From the NCBI RefSeq assembly GCF_001445575.1, contig NZ_CP013200.1, positions 4,092,001-4,156,000 of the forward strand: a stretch of DNA of 64,000 bases. Direction: 5' to 3'. Below are positions 43,142-51,583 of the stretch, piece after piece. The first letter of the stretch is position 1. Each line of letters opens with the position of its first letter. The translations under genes were made by a program, and so were the position numbers. This DNA is from Arthrobacter alpinus (GTDB taxonomy: Bacteria; Actinomycetota; Actinomycetes; Actinomycetales; Micrococcaceae). The notes below the pieces were generated by a model. It had not been told where the DNA came from, did no database searches, and worked only from the letters and a program-made list of their open reading frames with translations.

Positions 43142-44007
43142 CGAGAACCCCGGAAATAAACGAACAAGTCGCAGCAGCGGTGAGTGCACTTTTCGTTCCC
43201 GCGGACCGACCCGAACGTTTCGCCAAAGCAGCAGCTGCCGGAGCGGGCATAGTCATCATCGATCTGGAAGACGCAGTCGCTTCGTCCGCTAAAGCCGACG
43301 CCTTGTCCATGGCTCTAGCGGGTATTGCACCAACTGACTCGAATCACACCACCGTGCGGGCCTTGATCCGAGTGAATCAGGTTGGCTCCCCCGAGCATGA
43401 TGCCGAAGTTCGCGAACTTCTCGCTGCCGCCAAAATACCCGGTTCGGGCCTTCTCGGTTTCGTCGTACCAAAGGCCGAACAGCCTGCGGAAGTGCAGAGT
43501 TTACGTCAAAGAATGCCGCCGCACTTCGCGCTGATCCCTCTCATCGAGTCAGCCGAGGGCTTGGTGAATTCGTTGGAATTGGCAAGGGTTCCCGGTGTTA
43601 CCCGGTTAGCCTTCGGCGCCATCGACTACGCCCTTGATATCAACTCCGGCAACGGTGACAGGTTCTTGGACCATGCACGCGCTCAACTAGTACTCGTTTC
43701 ACGTGCGGCGGGAATAGCCGCCCCGCTCGATTCGCCGTCCACGGACATTAGTGACGGCGGGAAGGTACGGGACTCGGCTCTGCTTGCGCGAAACTTTGGC
43801 TTCGGCGGAAAACTTTGCATTCACCCCAACCAAGTGAATGTAGTCCACGAAGCCTTTAGGCCAACCCCCTCAGAGATTGAGTGGGCCACAGCTGTACTGG
43901 GCTCCTCACTTGGGGGCGCAAGCCAGCTCAAGGGGCAGATGATTGACAGGCCGGTCATTGCCAGGGCACAACGGATCATTCAGAACACCAACAAGGAGCA
44001 GCAATGA
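43138..44007 (+). CDS. CoA-ester lyase (HpcH/HpaI, citramalyl/malyl-CoA lyase type)
   Basis: 289 residues. SALFVPADRPERFAKAAAAG and IVIIDLEDAVASSAKADAL are the N-terminal signature of citrate-lyase-beta-like enzymes; LIPLIESAEGLVNSLEL, RLAFGAIDYALDIN and LCIHPNQVNVVHEAF complete the TIM barrel with the metal-binding Glu/Asp. These cleave malyl-, citramalyl- or 3-methylmalyl-CoA into an acyl-CoA plus glyoxylate or pyruvate. Placed between a MaoC hydratase and a CoA-transferase, it fits the last step of a dicarboxylate route. Confidence 0.87.
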   Translation: MTRTPEINEQVAAAVSALFVPADRPERFAKAAAAGAGIVIIDLEDAVASSAKADALSMALAGIAPTDSNHTTVRALIRVNQVGSPEHDAEVRELLAAAKIPGSGLLGFVVPKAEQPAEVQSLRQRMPPHFALIPLIESAEGLVNSLELARVPGVTRLAFGAIDYALDINSGNGDRFLDHARAQLVLVSRAAGIAAPLDSPSTDISDGGKVRDSALLARNFGFGGKLCIHPNQVNVVHEAFRPTPSEIEWATAVLGSSLGGASQLKGQMIDRPVIARAQRIIQNTNKEQQ

Positions 44008-45176
44008 GCAAGCTACCCCTAGAGGGCCTCACCGTCATCTCACTTGAGCAGGCTGTCGCCGCCCCCTTCGCCACCCGCCAACTCGCGGATCTTGGCGCCC
44101 GGGTCATTAAAGTGGAACGAGACACCGGTGACTTTGCCCGTGGCTACGACACCAAAGTCAATGGCATGGCTAGCTACTTCGTATGGCTCAACAGATCCAA
44201 GGAAAGCATTGTGCTGGATCTGAAATCCGCAGCAGGTCTCGCCGTACTCCAAAAACTCGTTGCCTCCGCAGATGTGCTGGTGCAGAACCTTGCCCCCGGG
44301 GCCATCGAGCGATTGGGGTTGGGCGCCGATAAAGCGTTGGCAATGAATCCCCGTCTGATCCACGCCTCCATTTCCGGCTACGGCCGTGGCGGATCCTACG
44401 AAAAGAAGAAAGCCTACGACCTGCTGGTCCAATGTGAGGCCGGCCTGCTCAGTGTCACAGGCACTCGTGACGCGCCAGCCAAGGTGGGCGTCTCTATCGC
44501 AGATGTCTCAGCCGGCATGTACACCTATTCTGGTATCTTGACCGCACTCCTCCAACGGGCAACCACGGGACGTGGTGACGTCCTTGAAATCTCGATGCTC
44601 GAGTCCCTCGGTGAGTGGATGTCCCAGCCGTACTTCTATGCCGAGTACGGCGGATCGCCGCCCCCTCGCAGCGGCGCAGAACATGCCAGCATTGCACCTT
44701 ACGGGCCATTCGAAGCCTCTGACGGCACGGTATTTCTCGGCATTCAGAACGAACGTGAATGGGCGAAATTCTGCGAGAGTGTGCTGTGCCGACCGGATCT
44801 GGCCGTCGACGCCCGGTTTGCAAACAATTCCCTGCGCACGGAACATCGTCAGGAACTGCACGAGTCCATAACGGCCATCTTGGGACAATTGCCGGTGTCC
44901 GAGGTGCTGGCACTCTTGGACGCCGCTGGAATAGCCAACGCCCAGCTACGCACGATGCAGGAGTTTTCAGCACACCCGCAGCTCGCTGCCCGGAATCGTT
45001 GGCGAGCTGTTGATTCGCCAGTTGGGTCGTTGAAGACCTTGCTGCCTCCAGTGACGTCTCGTGAGTTCGAGGTGCGGATGGATCCAGTACCAGAAACCGG
45101 GCAACACACGCAGAAAATATTGGCCGAATTTGGCTTCTCCGAACAATATCTAGCCGTGTCCGGAGGTACCATCTAG
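44004..45176 (+). CDS. CaiB/BaiF-family (class III) CoA-transferase
   Basis: 390 residues. N-terminal LEGLTVISLEQAVAAPFATR, LGARVIKVERDTGDFARGYD and LDLKSAAG; the catalytic aspartate is expected in VSIADVSAGMYTYSG. Class III transferases move CoA between dicarboxylic or carnitine-like acids, e.g. succinyl-CoA:mesaconate or itaconate transfer. Coupled to the lyase by a 4-base overlap. It would activate the free acid that the hydratase and lyase then process. Confidence 0.88.
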   Translation: MSKLPLEGLTVISLEQAVAAPFATRQLADLGARVIKVERDTGDFARGYDTKVNGMASYFVWLNRSKESIVLDLKSAAGLAVLQKLVASADVLVQNLAPGAIERLGLGADKALAMNPRLIHASISGYGRGGSYEKKKAYDLLVQCEAGLLSVTGTRDAPAKVGVSIADVSAGMYTYSGILTALLQRATTGRGDVLEISMLESLGEWMSQPYFYAEYGGSPPPRSGAEHASIAPYGPFEASDGTVFLGIQNEREWAKFCESVLCRPDLAVDARFANNSLRTEHRQELHESITAILGQLPVSEVLALLDAAGIANAQLRTMQEFSAHPQLAARNRWRAVDSPVGSLKTLLPPVTSREFEVRMDPVPETGQHTQKILAEFGFSEQYLAVSGGTI

Positions 45177-45275
45177 CAGTTCCCGACCCCCGTACTGCGG
45201 TGCAGCCGGCCACCCGTGGCAGCCGTGGTCGATGCGGTATGTTAGGTGGGTCGATTGAACAGAAAGAGCCAGCAT

Positions 45276-45968
45276 ATGAGCAGCAGGCAAGGCCCGCAAC
45301 TGAGCGAGAAGGCTTCCGCCCACATTCGGGGTCTCATCATGTCGGGTGAGCTTCGCCCTGGCACGTCCGTTCGGCCGGAAGTCGTCGGCGAGGAACTGGG
45401 AATATCCACAACACCGGCACGCGAAGCATTGCAGGCTCTGCGAGTTGAGGGTTTCCTCGACCTAGTCCCCGGCCGAGGGTTCCAAGTCTCGCCGCTGACG
45501 GGACAAGACATTCGCGATATTTTTCGGGTCCAAGCGCTGATCGGCGGCGAACTCGCAGCTCGTGCTGCCGAAAAAGCTAGCGACCACGGTACGGATGAAC
45601 TCGAGGCCCTGCATCACGAACTCATTGCCGCTGCGGCAAGGAAAGACCATGCGCTGTTGGAAGAGAAGAACCATGCCTTCCACCGCGAAATCAATTTGAT
45701 GGCTGATTCTCGGAAAATCATCTGGGTTCTAGGAATCACAACACGGTATGTACCGCGGGAGTTCTACGCTTCAATTCCTGGCTGGCCCCAGGCCACAATG
45801 GAAGATCACGCCGAACTACTCCTCTGCATCAAGTCCCTGGATCCCGACGCGTCGCGGACAGCCATGCAAGAGCACATCATTCACGCGGGAGAGCTGCTTG
45901 CTACTCACTTCGATGCACGCGTTGCCGCCGCTCAAGATGGAAATCCCACCACAACAGCCGGCGTCTGA
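45276..45968 (+). CDS. GntR-family regulator (FCD subfamily)
   Basis: 230 residues from ATG 45276; GTG 45246 is an alternative. Winged helix: HIRGLIMSGELRPGTSVRPE, LGISTTPAREALQALRVEGF, VPGRGFQVSPL. The C-terminal all-helical FCD domain contains the expected metal-binding histidines (NHAFHREINLM and MEDHAEL, then EHIIHAGELL). FCD regulators respond to organic acids. Its placement between the two catabolic operons makes it their likely regulator, with GAATATATT(C) as candidate site. Confidence 0.85.
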   Translation: MSSRQGPQLSEKASAHIRGLIMSGELRPGTSVRPEVVGEELGISTTPAREALQALRVEGFLDLVPGRGFQVSPLTGQDIRDIFRVQALIGGELAARAAEKASDHGTDELEALHHELIAAAARKDHALLEEKNHAFHREINLMADSRKIIWVLGITTRYVPREFYASIPGWPQATMEDHAELLLCIKSLDPDASRTAMQEHIIHAGELLATHFDARVAAAQDGNPTTTAGV

Positions 45969-45987
45969 AGGTAGCGGCCATGACTTA

Positions 45988-46035
45988 AAGAACTAGGGAG
46001 GGTGAGGCACTAGTGCCGCACCCTCCCTAGTTCTT
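45988..46035. terminator. Strong bidirectional terminator
   Basis: 17-bp arms AAGAACTAGGGAGGGTG (45988-46004) and its complement (46019-46035), with an inner palindrome GGCACTAGTGCC. Lies between the convergent GntR and alcohol dehydrogenase genes; T/A-rich ends serve both directions. Confidence 0.88.
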
Positions 46036-46045
46036 GCTGCCCTAC

Positions 46046-47155
46046 TTAGTGATCAAATATGATCACTTGGCGCACAGCCAAACCGTCAGCCAGTTTATCG
46101 AGCGAATCATTGATCTCGGAGAAGTTGATGCGCTCCGATATCAGTTCCTCAACAGGAAGTTTTCCCTCACGCCACAATTGGGCATAGAACGGAATATCGC
46201 GGGACGGTACCGATGAGCCGAGGTAGGACCCAATGATTGTGCGTGCTTCTCCCGTCAGACCTAGCGGTGCAATGCTCGAACGCGCATCAGGCGATGGAAG
46301 CCCGACCGTAACCGTTGTGCCACCAACACCTGTCGCTGCGACAGCCGTCTCGAATGCCCGAGGGTGCCCAGCCGCTTCAATGACCACCGGCGCCTTGACA
46401 CCATTTTTAGCCAGCTCTTCCGGCGTGTATACCTCACTCGCCCCGAGCTCCGTTGCCCTAATGAGCTTCTCGGGGTTGGCATCCACTCCGATGACCTTGC
46501 CCTTTCCCAGTGAGATAGCGGTGATCAATGCCGCCATGCCGACGCCGCCGAGCCCAACGATCATCACAGCGTCGCCGTCCCTCGGTTTCCCGGCATTGAT
46601 AACTGCACCGCCGCCTGTGAGCACAGCGCAGCCGAGGACTGCAGCGATCTCAGGGGGTACGTCGTCACCGACGGCAACCACCGACGTGCGATTCAGGACC
46701 GCGTGAGTGGCGAACCCCGAGACGCCAACATGATGGAAGATGTCCTGCCCATCCCGGTGAAGCCGGTAGTTATCACCTACCAAATAGCCAGCGTTATTGG
46801 CAATCGAACCTGGGGTGCAGGGCAGCTTTCCATCAGTCAGACAGTTGTCACAGTCACCGCAGCGAGGCAGAAAGACTGTGGTGACTTGCTGGCCAATTTC
46901 GAGATCAGTGACGTTTTCACCCAGCCTTTCCACGATGCCCGAGGCCTCATGACCCAACAACATGGGAGTGGGTCGCACTCGGTTTCCATCGACAACAGAT
47001 AGATCGGAGTGGCACAGGCCTGCAGCACGGATCCGGATCAACACTTCGTCGGGGCCAGGCTCGTCCAACTCAAGTTCCACAATTTTGAGGGGTTTTGACT
47101 CCGCATACGGGCGGGGCAACCCAATTTCTTCAAGAACAGCTCCGGTGATCTTCAT
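46046..47155 (-). CDS. Zinc-dependent alcohol dehydrogenase (class III-like MDR)
   Basis: 369 residues, ATG 47155 behind AGGGAG. Catalytic zinc ligands in AAGLCHSDLSVV and LLGHEASG, third at LGCAVLTGGG; structural zinc loop CGDCDNCLTDGKLPC; cofactor motif IVGLGGVGMAALI, with the acidic GVDAN suggesting NAD. The insertion around the structural loop fits class-III/mycothiol- or NDMA-dependent alcohol dehydrogenases. Divergent from the lactonase-like gene across a 387-base regulatory region. Confidence 0.88.
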   Translation of the reverse strand: MKITGAVLEEIGLPRPYAESKPLKIVELELDEPGPDEVLIRIRAAGLCHSDLSVVDGNRVRPTPMLLGHEASGIVERLGENVTDLEIGQQVTTVFLPRCGDCDNCLTDGKLPCTPGSIANNAGYLVGDNYRLHRDGQDIFHHVGVSGFATHAVLNRTSVVAVGDDVPPEIAAVLGCAVLTGGGAVINAGKPRDGDAVMIVGLGGVGMAALITAISLGKGKVIGVDANPEKLIRATELGASEVYTPEELAKNGVKAPVVIEAAGHPRAFETAVAATGVGGTTVTVGLPSPDARSSIAPLGLTGEARTIIGSYLGSSVPSRDIPFYAQLWREGKLPVEELISERINFSEINDSLDKLADGLAVRQVIIFDH

Positions 47156-47542
47156 GAATGCTCCCTAATATTTCTGTTGACTTCATGTGGTTTCTTGCGG
47201 CGGCTGCAGGCGAACCTGTGCCGTCTGGTCGTCGATCCGGTGTGAGCCGGCAAACGCCCTAAGGAGAAAGCTATTGAGCTAGCGCCTGATACGGGCCAGC
47301 GCCCTACCCGCTTAGTTCGCACGTATTACGTCAAGGACGCTTTGACTGTCAGTGTCGAGTCGTTTCTTGCAACGAATATTTTGTAATATTCCCAGAATCT
47401 ATCAGGAGAAACTGACTCATGTAACCCCCGTTGACCAACCGAATATATTCGACTAGCGTGACGGGTGTCACTGAATTAATCGATCTAGAGCCACCTACCG
47501 CCCTCTTCACGGGCGGGAAGTCAATCAAAAGGAGATTGCAAC
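47156..47542. promoter_or_regulatory. Divergent regulatory region with palindromes
   Basis: 387 bases without a gene. Two AT-rich symmetric elements stand out: GAATATT-ttgt-AATATTC (47374-47391) and the perfect 12-bp palindrome CGAATATATTCG (47440-47451). The second matches the GAATATATT elements at 42413 and 42511. AAAAGGAG precedes the MBL start at 47543. Confidence 0.6.
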
Positions 47543-48361
47543 ATGGTTGATGAGATTAAGCTTCATATTTTGGAATCAGGCACCATGGAAGCCGACCTTT
47601 CATGGCTACTACTCAAGCCAGGACGCGTCATTAAGGACCGGGATCACCGTCACGAAGAACGCGCTTGGGGACAAGTCCCCACCCACGCCGTTCTCATCGA
47701 GCATCCCGAAGGCCGCATCCTCTGGGACACCGGCGTTCCGCGGAATTGGGAACAGCATTGGGGCCCAACAGGTTTCGACAAATTCTTCCCTGTCCTCGAT
47801 GATCCCGCAGGCAACACCGGGTATCTCGATGCAAGCCTCGCCCAGCTTGAGCTCACCCCCAGTGACATCGACATCTTGGTTCTTTCGCACCTCCACTTCG
47901 ACCACGCGGCGAACGCCCGCATGTTTGACAACGGAAAGACTCGCATCCTGACGAGTCAGGCGGAGCTCGACGGCGTTGCCTCCATCGAGAGCTACAGCCA
48001 AGGTGCCCACATCCCTGATGACTTTTTGGGGCTGGACATTGGCGGCATCAAAGGGGACGAAGAAATTGCACCTGGGGTCAGCGTCATTCAGACGCCAGGT
48101 CACACGTGGGGCACTATGTCCTTGCAAGTAGATCTCAAAAACGATGGAACGAAGCTCTTCACCTCCGATGCCGTATACCTTGCCGATTCGTGGGGCCCGC
48201 CAGCAGTGGGTGCCGCGATTGTCTGGAACAACCTGGCGTGGCTGGAATCAGTTGAGAAACTTCGCAGGATTGCTCAGAAGACTAACGCGGAAGTGATCTT
48301 CGGCCATGACGAGGAACAGAAGAAGCAGCTCACGTTCGCACCGGACGGCTTCTACTCATGA
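47543..48361 (+). CDS. MBL-fold lactonase-like hydrolase
   Basis: 272 residues. Metal motif [14 protein letters not shown] (HxHxDH), then [16 protein letters not shown] for the next His, SDAVYLAD, and a terminal IFGHDEEQ. Length and layout resemble N-acyl-homoserine lactonases of the AhlD/AttM type, but the group also contains general lactonases and esterases. As the first gene of a catabolic run including two dehydrogenases, it may open a lactone substrate rather than quench signals. Confidence 0.83.
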   Translation: MVDEIKLHILESGTMEADLSWLLLKPGRVIKDRDHRHEERAWGQVPTHAVLIEHPEGRILWDTGVPRNWEQHWGPTGFDKFFPVLDDPAGNTGYLDASLAQLELTPSDIDILVLSHLHFDHAANARMFDNGKTRILTSQAELDGVASIESYSQGAHIPDDFLGLDIGGIKGDEEIAPGVSVIQTPGHTWGTMSLQVDLKNDGTKLFTSDAVYLADSWGPPAVGAAIVWNNLAWLESVEKLRRIAQKTNAEVIFGHDEEQKKQLTFAPDGFYS

Positions 48362-48780
48362 TCCTTTACGATTTCCGTTGCTCCAGCGGACACCGCTTTG
48401 AGGCCGGGGTGGAATCAATGAGCGCAGCGAACCCGCATTGCCCCGGATGCGGCTCTGAGACAAACCGGGTGCCCAGCCGGATGAACATCGGCGGCGCAGC
48501 TGATGCCGGACCCAGCAGAGCGGAAATGCCGCACAGTTGGGAAGGTATCGGCCGAGGCCATCCTGATGCAGTCTCGCACTGGAGGAAAAAGATCGAGCGA
48601 CGCGAAAGGCTCGAAGAGAAGTATGTTGAGCTTGCTGGCGATAGGCGCCCGATCCTCGCCCACGAAGGTATTTTCTCTGGGAGACCGCTCCGTGCCGGTG
48701 ATGATATCGGTGCGTCTGTGGCTGCCGCGACGGCCGCCAGCCAGTCCTCCTCCCCCACGACTGCCAAGGAGAACAAATGA
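48358..48780 (+). CDS. Zinc-ribbon protein (FmdB/DUF1178-like)
   Basis: 140 residues. N-terminus [20 protein letters not shown] and HCPGCGSE: the second zinc knuckle CPxCG is intact, while the first has C-x-x-G-H rather than the FmdB CxxCG, as in DUF1178 proteins. The rest is a helical, charged region ([20 protein letters not shown]) with an Ala/Ser-rich tail. Coupled by 4-base overlaps to both the MBL gene and the alcohol dehydrogenase. Function unknown; perhaps a regulatory or redox partner. Confidence 0.78.
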   Translation: MILYDFRCSSGHRFEAGVESMSAANPHCPGCGSETNRVPSRMNIGGAADAGPSRAEMPHSWEGIGRGHPDAVSHWRKKIERRERLEEKYVELAGDRRPILAHEGIFSGRPLRAGDDIGASVAAATAASQSSSPTTAKENK

Positions 48781-49886
48781 CAACCACAACAGTAGAGACT
48801 CTCGTCGGGACAGCCATTACCTTGGCTGATGTCGACACTATCGAGGCTCGAAGCTATGAGATGCCAAGCCCGGTTGCGGGTGGGCTCGTCGTTAAAATGA
48901 TTCGCGCTAATGTGTGTGGCTCTGACGTCCACATCCTCCACGGAAATCATCCGCTTGTTCGTCCCGGCTGCGTTATGGGGCATGAAGGCATCGGCCGCGT
49001 CGCCGCGCTGGGGGAAGGCGTCAGCACGGATTTCTCGGGCCAGCCGCTTAGCGTCGGTGACAGGGTCGTTGCCACCTACTTCCAGGCGTGCCGTCGCTGT
49101 CCTGAATGCAATAACGGGCACGGCAATATTTGCCGCAACGCCTACACCGGCTGGTCGACGCCTTCTGATGTGGCTCCGCACTTCTTCGGAACGTTCGGCA
49201 CTTATTACGCGGTAGGGCCAAACCAAGCCGTGTACAAGGTCCCCGACGAAGTCTCCTCAAAGGCAGCTTCCTCAGCCAACTGTGCTTTGTCACAGGTGTA
49301 CTACGGCTGTCTCCTGGGCGAAGTCTCTTACGGTGACAAGGTTGTCATTTTTGGAGCCGGTGGCTTGGGTGTCTGTGCCTCGGCTGTTGCATCAACGCTC
49401 GGAGCTGAGGTCTTCGTTGCCGAGATGGCCCCGTCGCGTTTGGATAAGGTAAAGGAATTCGGAGCCAAGCACACGATTGATCTCTCACAAGCAGCTGACG
49501 GCAATGGACGTGTGCAAATGATCAAGGACGCTACCGGAGGTGGGGCCGACGTCGTCATTGATCTCACTGGCGTACCCTCCGCGTTCTCAGAATCAGTTCG
49601 TTCTGCCCGAGCCGGCGGCATCGTCGTGGAAATCGGTAACATCTCACCGAACAAGTTCACCGACTTTGACCCCGGGCTGTTCACCCGAACCGGTGTTCAG
49701 ATCCGTGCCGCTATCCGGTACCCCCTAGAGGTTCTGGGTAAAGCCGTTCAATTTATTGCCGATACACCTCACTTCCCTTGGGAATCACTAGTCGACGCCG
49801 ACTACACCTTGGATCAGGTGGCCGAAGCTGTTGCCGCAGCAGAATCTCGGCAAGTAACCCGAGCCGGCATCGTCATCGGAGACTAA
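48777..49886 (+). CDS. Zinc-binding alcohol dehydrogenase (MDR)
   Basis: 369 residues with AAGGAG upstream. Catalytic site NVCGSDVHILHG and VMGHEGIG; structural loop CRRCPECNNGHGNIC; cofactor motif IFGAGGLGVCASAVA. Not a near copy of the alcohol dehydrogenase at 46046. Coupled to the zinc-ribbon gene by ATGA. Probably oxidises a hydroxy product of the lactonase-like enzyme to an aldehyde, taken up by the following aldehyde dehydrogenase; this is inference. Confidence 0.88.
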   Translation: MTTTTVETLVGTAITLADVDTIEARSYEMPSPVAGGLVVKMIRANVCGSDVHILHGNHPLVRPGCVMGHEGIGRVAALGEGVSTDFSGQPLSVGDRVVATYFQACRRCPECNNGHGNICRNAYTGWSTPSDVAPHFFGTFGTYYAVGPNQAVYKVPDEVSSKAASSANCALSQVYYGCLLGEVSYGDKVVIFGAGGLGVCASAVASTLGAEVFVAEMAPSRLDKVKEFGAKHTIDLSQAADGNGRVQMIKDATGGGADVVIDLTGVPSAFSESVRSARAGGIVVEIGNISPNKFTDFDPGLFTRTGVQIRAAIRYPLEVLGKAVQFIADTPHFPWESLVDADYTLDQVAEAVAAAESRQVTRAGIVIGD

Positions 49887-49892
49887 ACCGCT

Positions 49893-49923
49893 AATGTCAG
49901 GGCGGCATCGCCGCCCTGACATT
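49893..49923 (+). terminator. Perfect hairpin between alcohol and aldehyde dehydrogenases
   Basis: 14-bp perfect arms (49893-49906 and 49910-49923), 3-base loop, followed by CTTTGCC. It starts seven bases after the stop of the alcohol dehydrogenase. A terminator or a processing/stability hairpin inside the cluster. Confidence 0.7.
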
Positions 49924-49952
49924 CTTTGCCCTCCCCACAACCTTGGAGAATC

Positions 49953-51404
49953 ATGCTTGACACGACAAATTCACCATCCACAGCACTGACTGTGGCAACC
50001 ACAGCTTTCATTGACGGTCAGCACATAGCCGCAAAAAACACCTACCAGAACATCGATCCAGCGTCGGGAGCCGTCCTCGGAGACGTATCTCGTTGCGACG
50101 CGGACGACGTCGACAAGGCCGTGGCTTCCGCCCGTGCCGCACAGGCAGGCTGGGCGGCAACCAAACCCGAAGTCCGCGCAGATTTACTGCAGGCGTTAGC
50201 CGCGTTGATCCTTGCCAACGCCGACGAGCTAACCCAACTCGAATCCGAAGATACGGGCAAACCACTCACTCAGGCACGCACTGATGCCACCGTTCTGGCC
50301 AGATACTTCACCTTCTATGCCCGGGCCATTGACTCTTACTATGGACTGGCCCTTCCCGTAGACGAGAACTTCCATGTGTACACCCGCCGCGAACCTCTCG
50401 GTGTTTGCGGATCGGTCATTGCCTGGAACTACCCCATGCAGCTGTTTGGTCGGGCTGTCGCACCGGCACTCGCCACGGGCAACACAGTCGTGATCAAGCC
50501 TGCGGATGAAACACCGCGTACTGCAGTCCGAATCGCCGAACTCGCTATCGAAGCCGGAATCCCGGCTGGCGTACTGAACATTGTTACCGGCATCGGTATC
50601 GAGGCCGGCGCGGCACTCGCCGCACACCCGGGAATCAACCATATTGGTTTTGTGGGCTCGACGGCGGTTGGTACCTCAATTGCTGAAGCCGCGGCTCAAA
50701 ACGTTATCCCGGCAGTGCTAGAACTTGGCGGAAAGAGCCCGCACATCGTCTTCCCAGATGCAGATCTGGACCAGGCTGCGTCCTTCATTACCAAAGGGAT
50801 CTTGCAAAACGCTGGCCAAACATGTTCGGCAGGTTCCCGTCTCCTTGTTCACGTCGATGTAGAAGAGGAACTACTTGCAAAATTGAAGACGAACTTCGAA
50901 GCTGTGACGATTGGTCCGGGCTCCGACGATCTTGATCTGGGCCCGCTGGTCTCGCGCAAACAACAAAAGCGTGTCAATGACTTCGTGCAGGGAGCGAACG
51001 GAACGATTATTACCGGCGGAAATATTCCAACGTCGTTTGAAACAGGAGCGTTCTTTGAACCCACCATCATCGCCGGCGTCGACGCCACCTCAGATATTGC
51101 TCAGAACGAGGTTTTCGGGCCTGTTCTGGTGGCAATGACTTTTCAAGACGAGGATGAGGCCGTGGCCTTGGCCAACGGGACCGACTATGCGCTCATGGCC
51201 GCGGTCTGGACAAAGGACGTTTCACGGGCTCACCGACTCGCCCGACGTGTGCAAGCCGGACAGGTCTATGTGAACGCTTATGGGGCCGGTGGAGGCGTGG
51301 AGTACCCATTCGGTGGATTCAAGAAGTCCGGCTATGGACGTGAAAAGGGCCTTGAATCACTGGATGCCTACACGGCCACAAAGACAGTCATTGTGAAACT
51401 GTGA
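49953..51404 (+). CDS. NAD(P)-dependent aldehyde dehydrogenase
   Basis: 483 residues from ATG 49953 with GGAGA upstream. Motifs: NYPMQLFGRAVAPALATGNT, catalytic Glu in LELGGKSPHIVF, nucleophile Cys in NAGQTCSAGSRLLV, and EVFGPVLVAMTF near the C-terminus. Resembles the betaine-aldehyde/aminobutyraldehyde-type branch. It would oxidise the aldehyde made by the preceding alcohol dehydrogenase to an acid. Confidence 0.92.
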   Translation: MLDTTNSPSTALTVATTAFIDGQHIAAKNTYQNIDPASGAVLGDVSRCDADDVDKAVASARAAQAGWAATKPEVRADLLQALAALILANADELTQLESEDTGKPLTQARTDATVLARYFTFYARAIDSYYGLALPVDENFHVYTRREPLGVCGSVIAWNYPMQLFGRAVAPALATGNTVVIKPADETPRTAVRIAELAIEAGIPAGVLNIVTGIGIEAGAALAAHPGINHIGFVGSTAVGTSIAEAAAQNVIPAVLELGGKSPHIVFPDADLDQAASFITKGILQNAGQTCSAGSRLLVHVDVEEELLAKLKTNFEAVTIGPGSDDLDLGPLVSRKQQKRVNDFVQGANGTIITGGNIPTSFETGAFFEPTIIAGVDATSDIAQNEVFGPVLVAMTFQDEDEAVALANGTDYALMAAVWTKDVSRAHRLARRVQAGQVYVNAYGAGGGVEYPFGGFKKSGYGREKGLESLDAYTATKTVIVKL

Positions 51405-51411
51405 CCATAGA

Positions 51412-51460
51412 CCGCTGCGGGGCTTCCCTCATGCCGGGGGTGAAGGTAGCCCTGCAGCGG
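51412..51460 (+). terminator. Hairpin between aldehyde dehydrogenase and MmgE/PrpD genes
   Basis: CCGCTGCGGGGCT (51412-51424) pairs with AGCCCTGCAGCGG (51448-51460), one mismatch, 23-base loop, then CTTTCTGG. Another intergenic hairpin at a junction of this cluster. Confidence 0.6.
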
Positions 51461-51583
51461 CTTTCTGGAAACATTTAATCCTCGTTTACCTGCACCTTGA
51501 TGCCGCTCATCGGCGGTGACGCCCCACGTTCCTCTAATCCGGTCCATCACAGCGGATGCGCTGCTGATGAGGAAAGGACTCTC

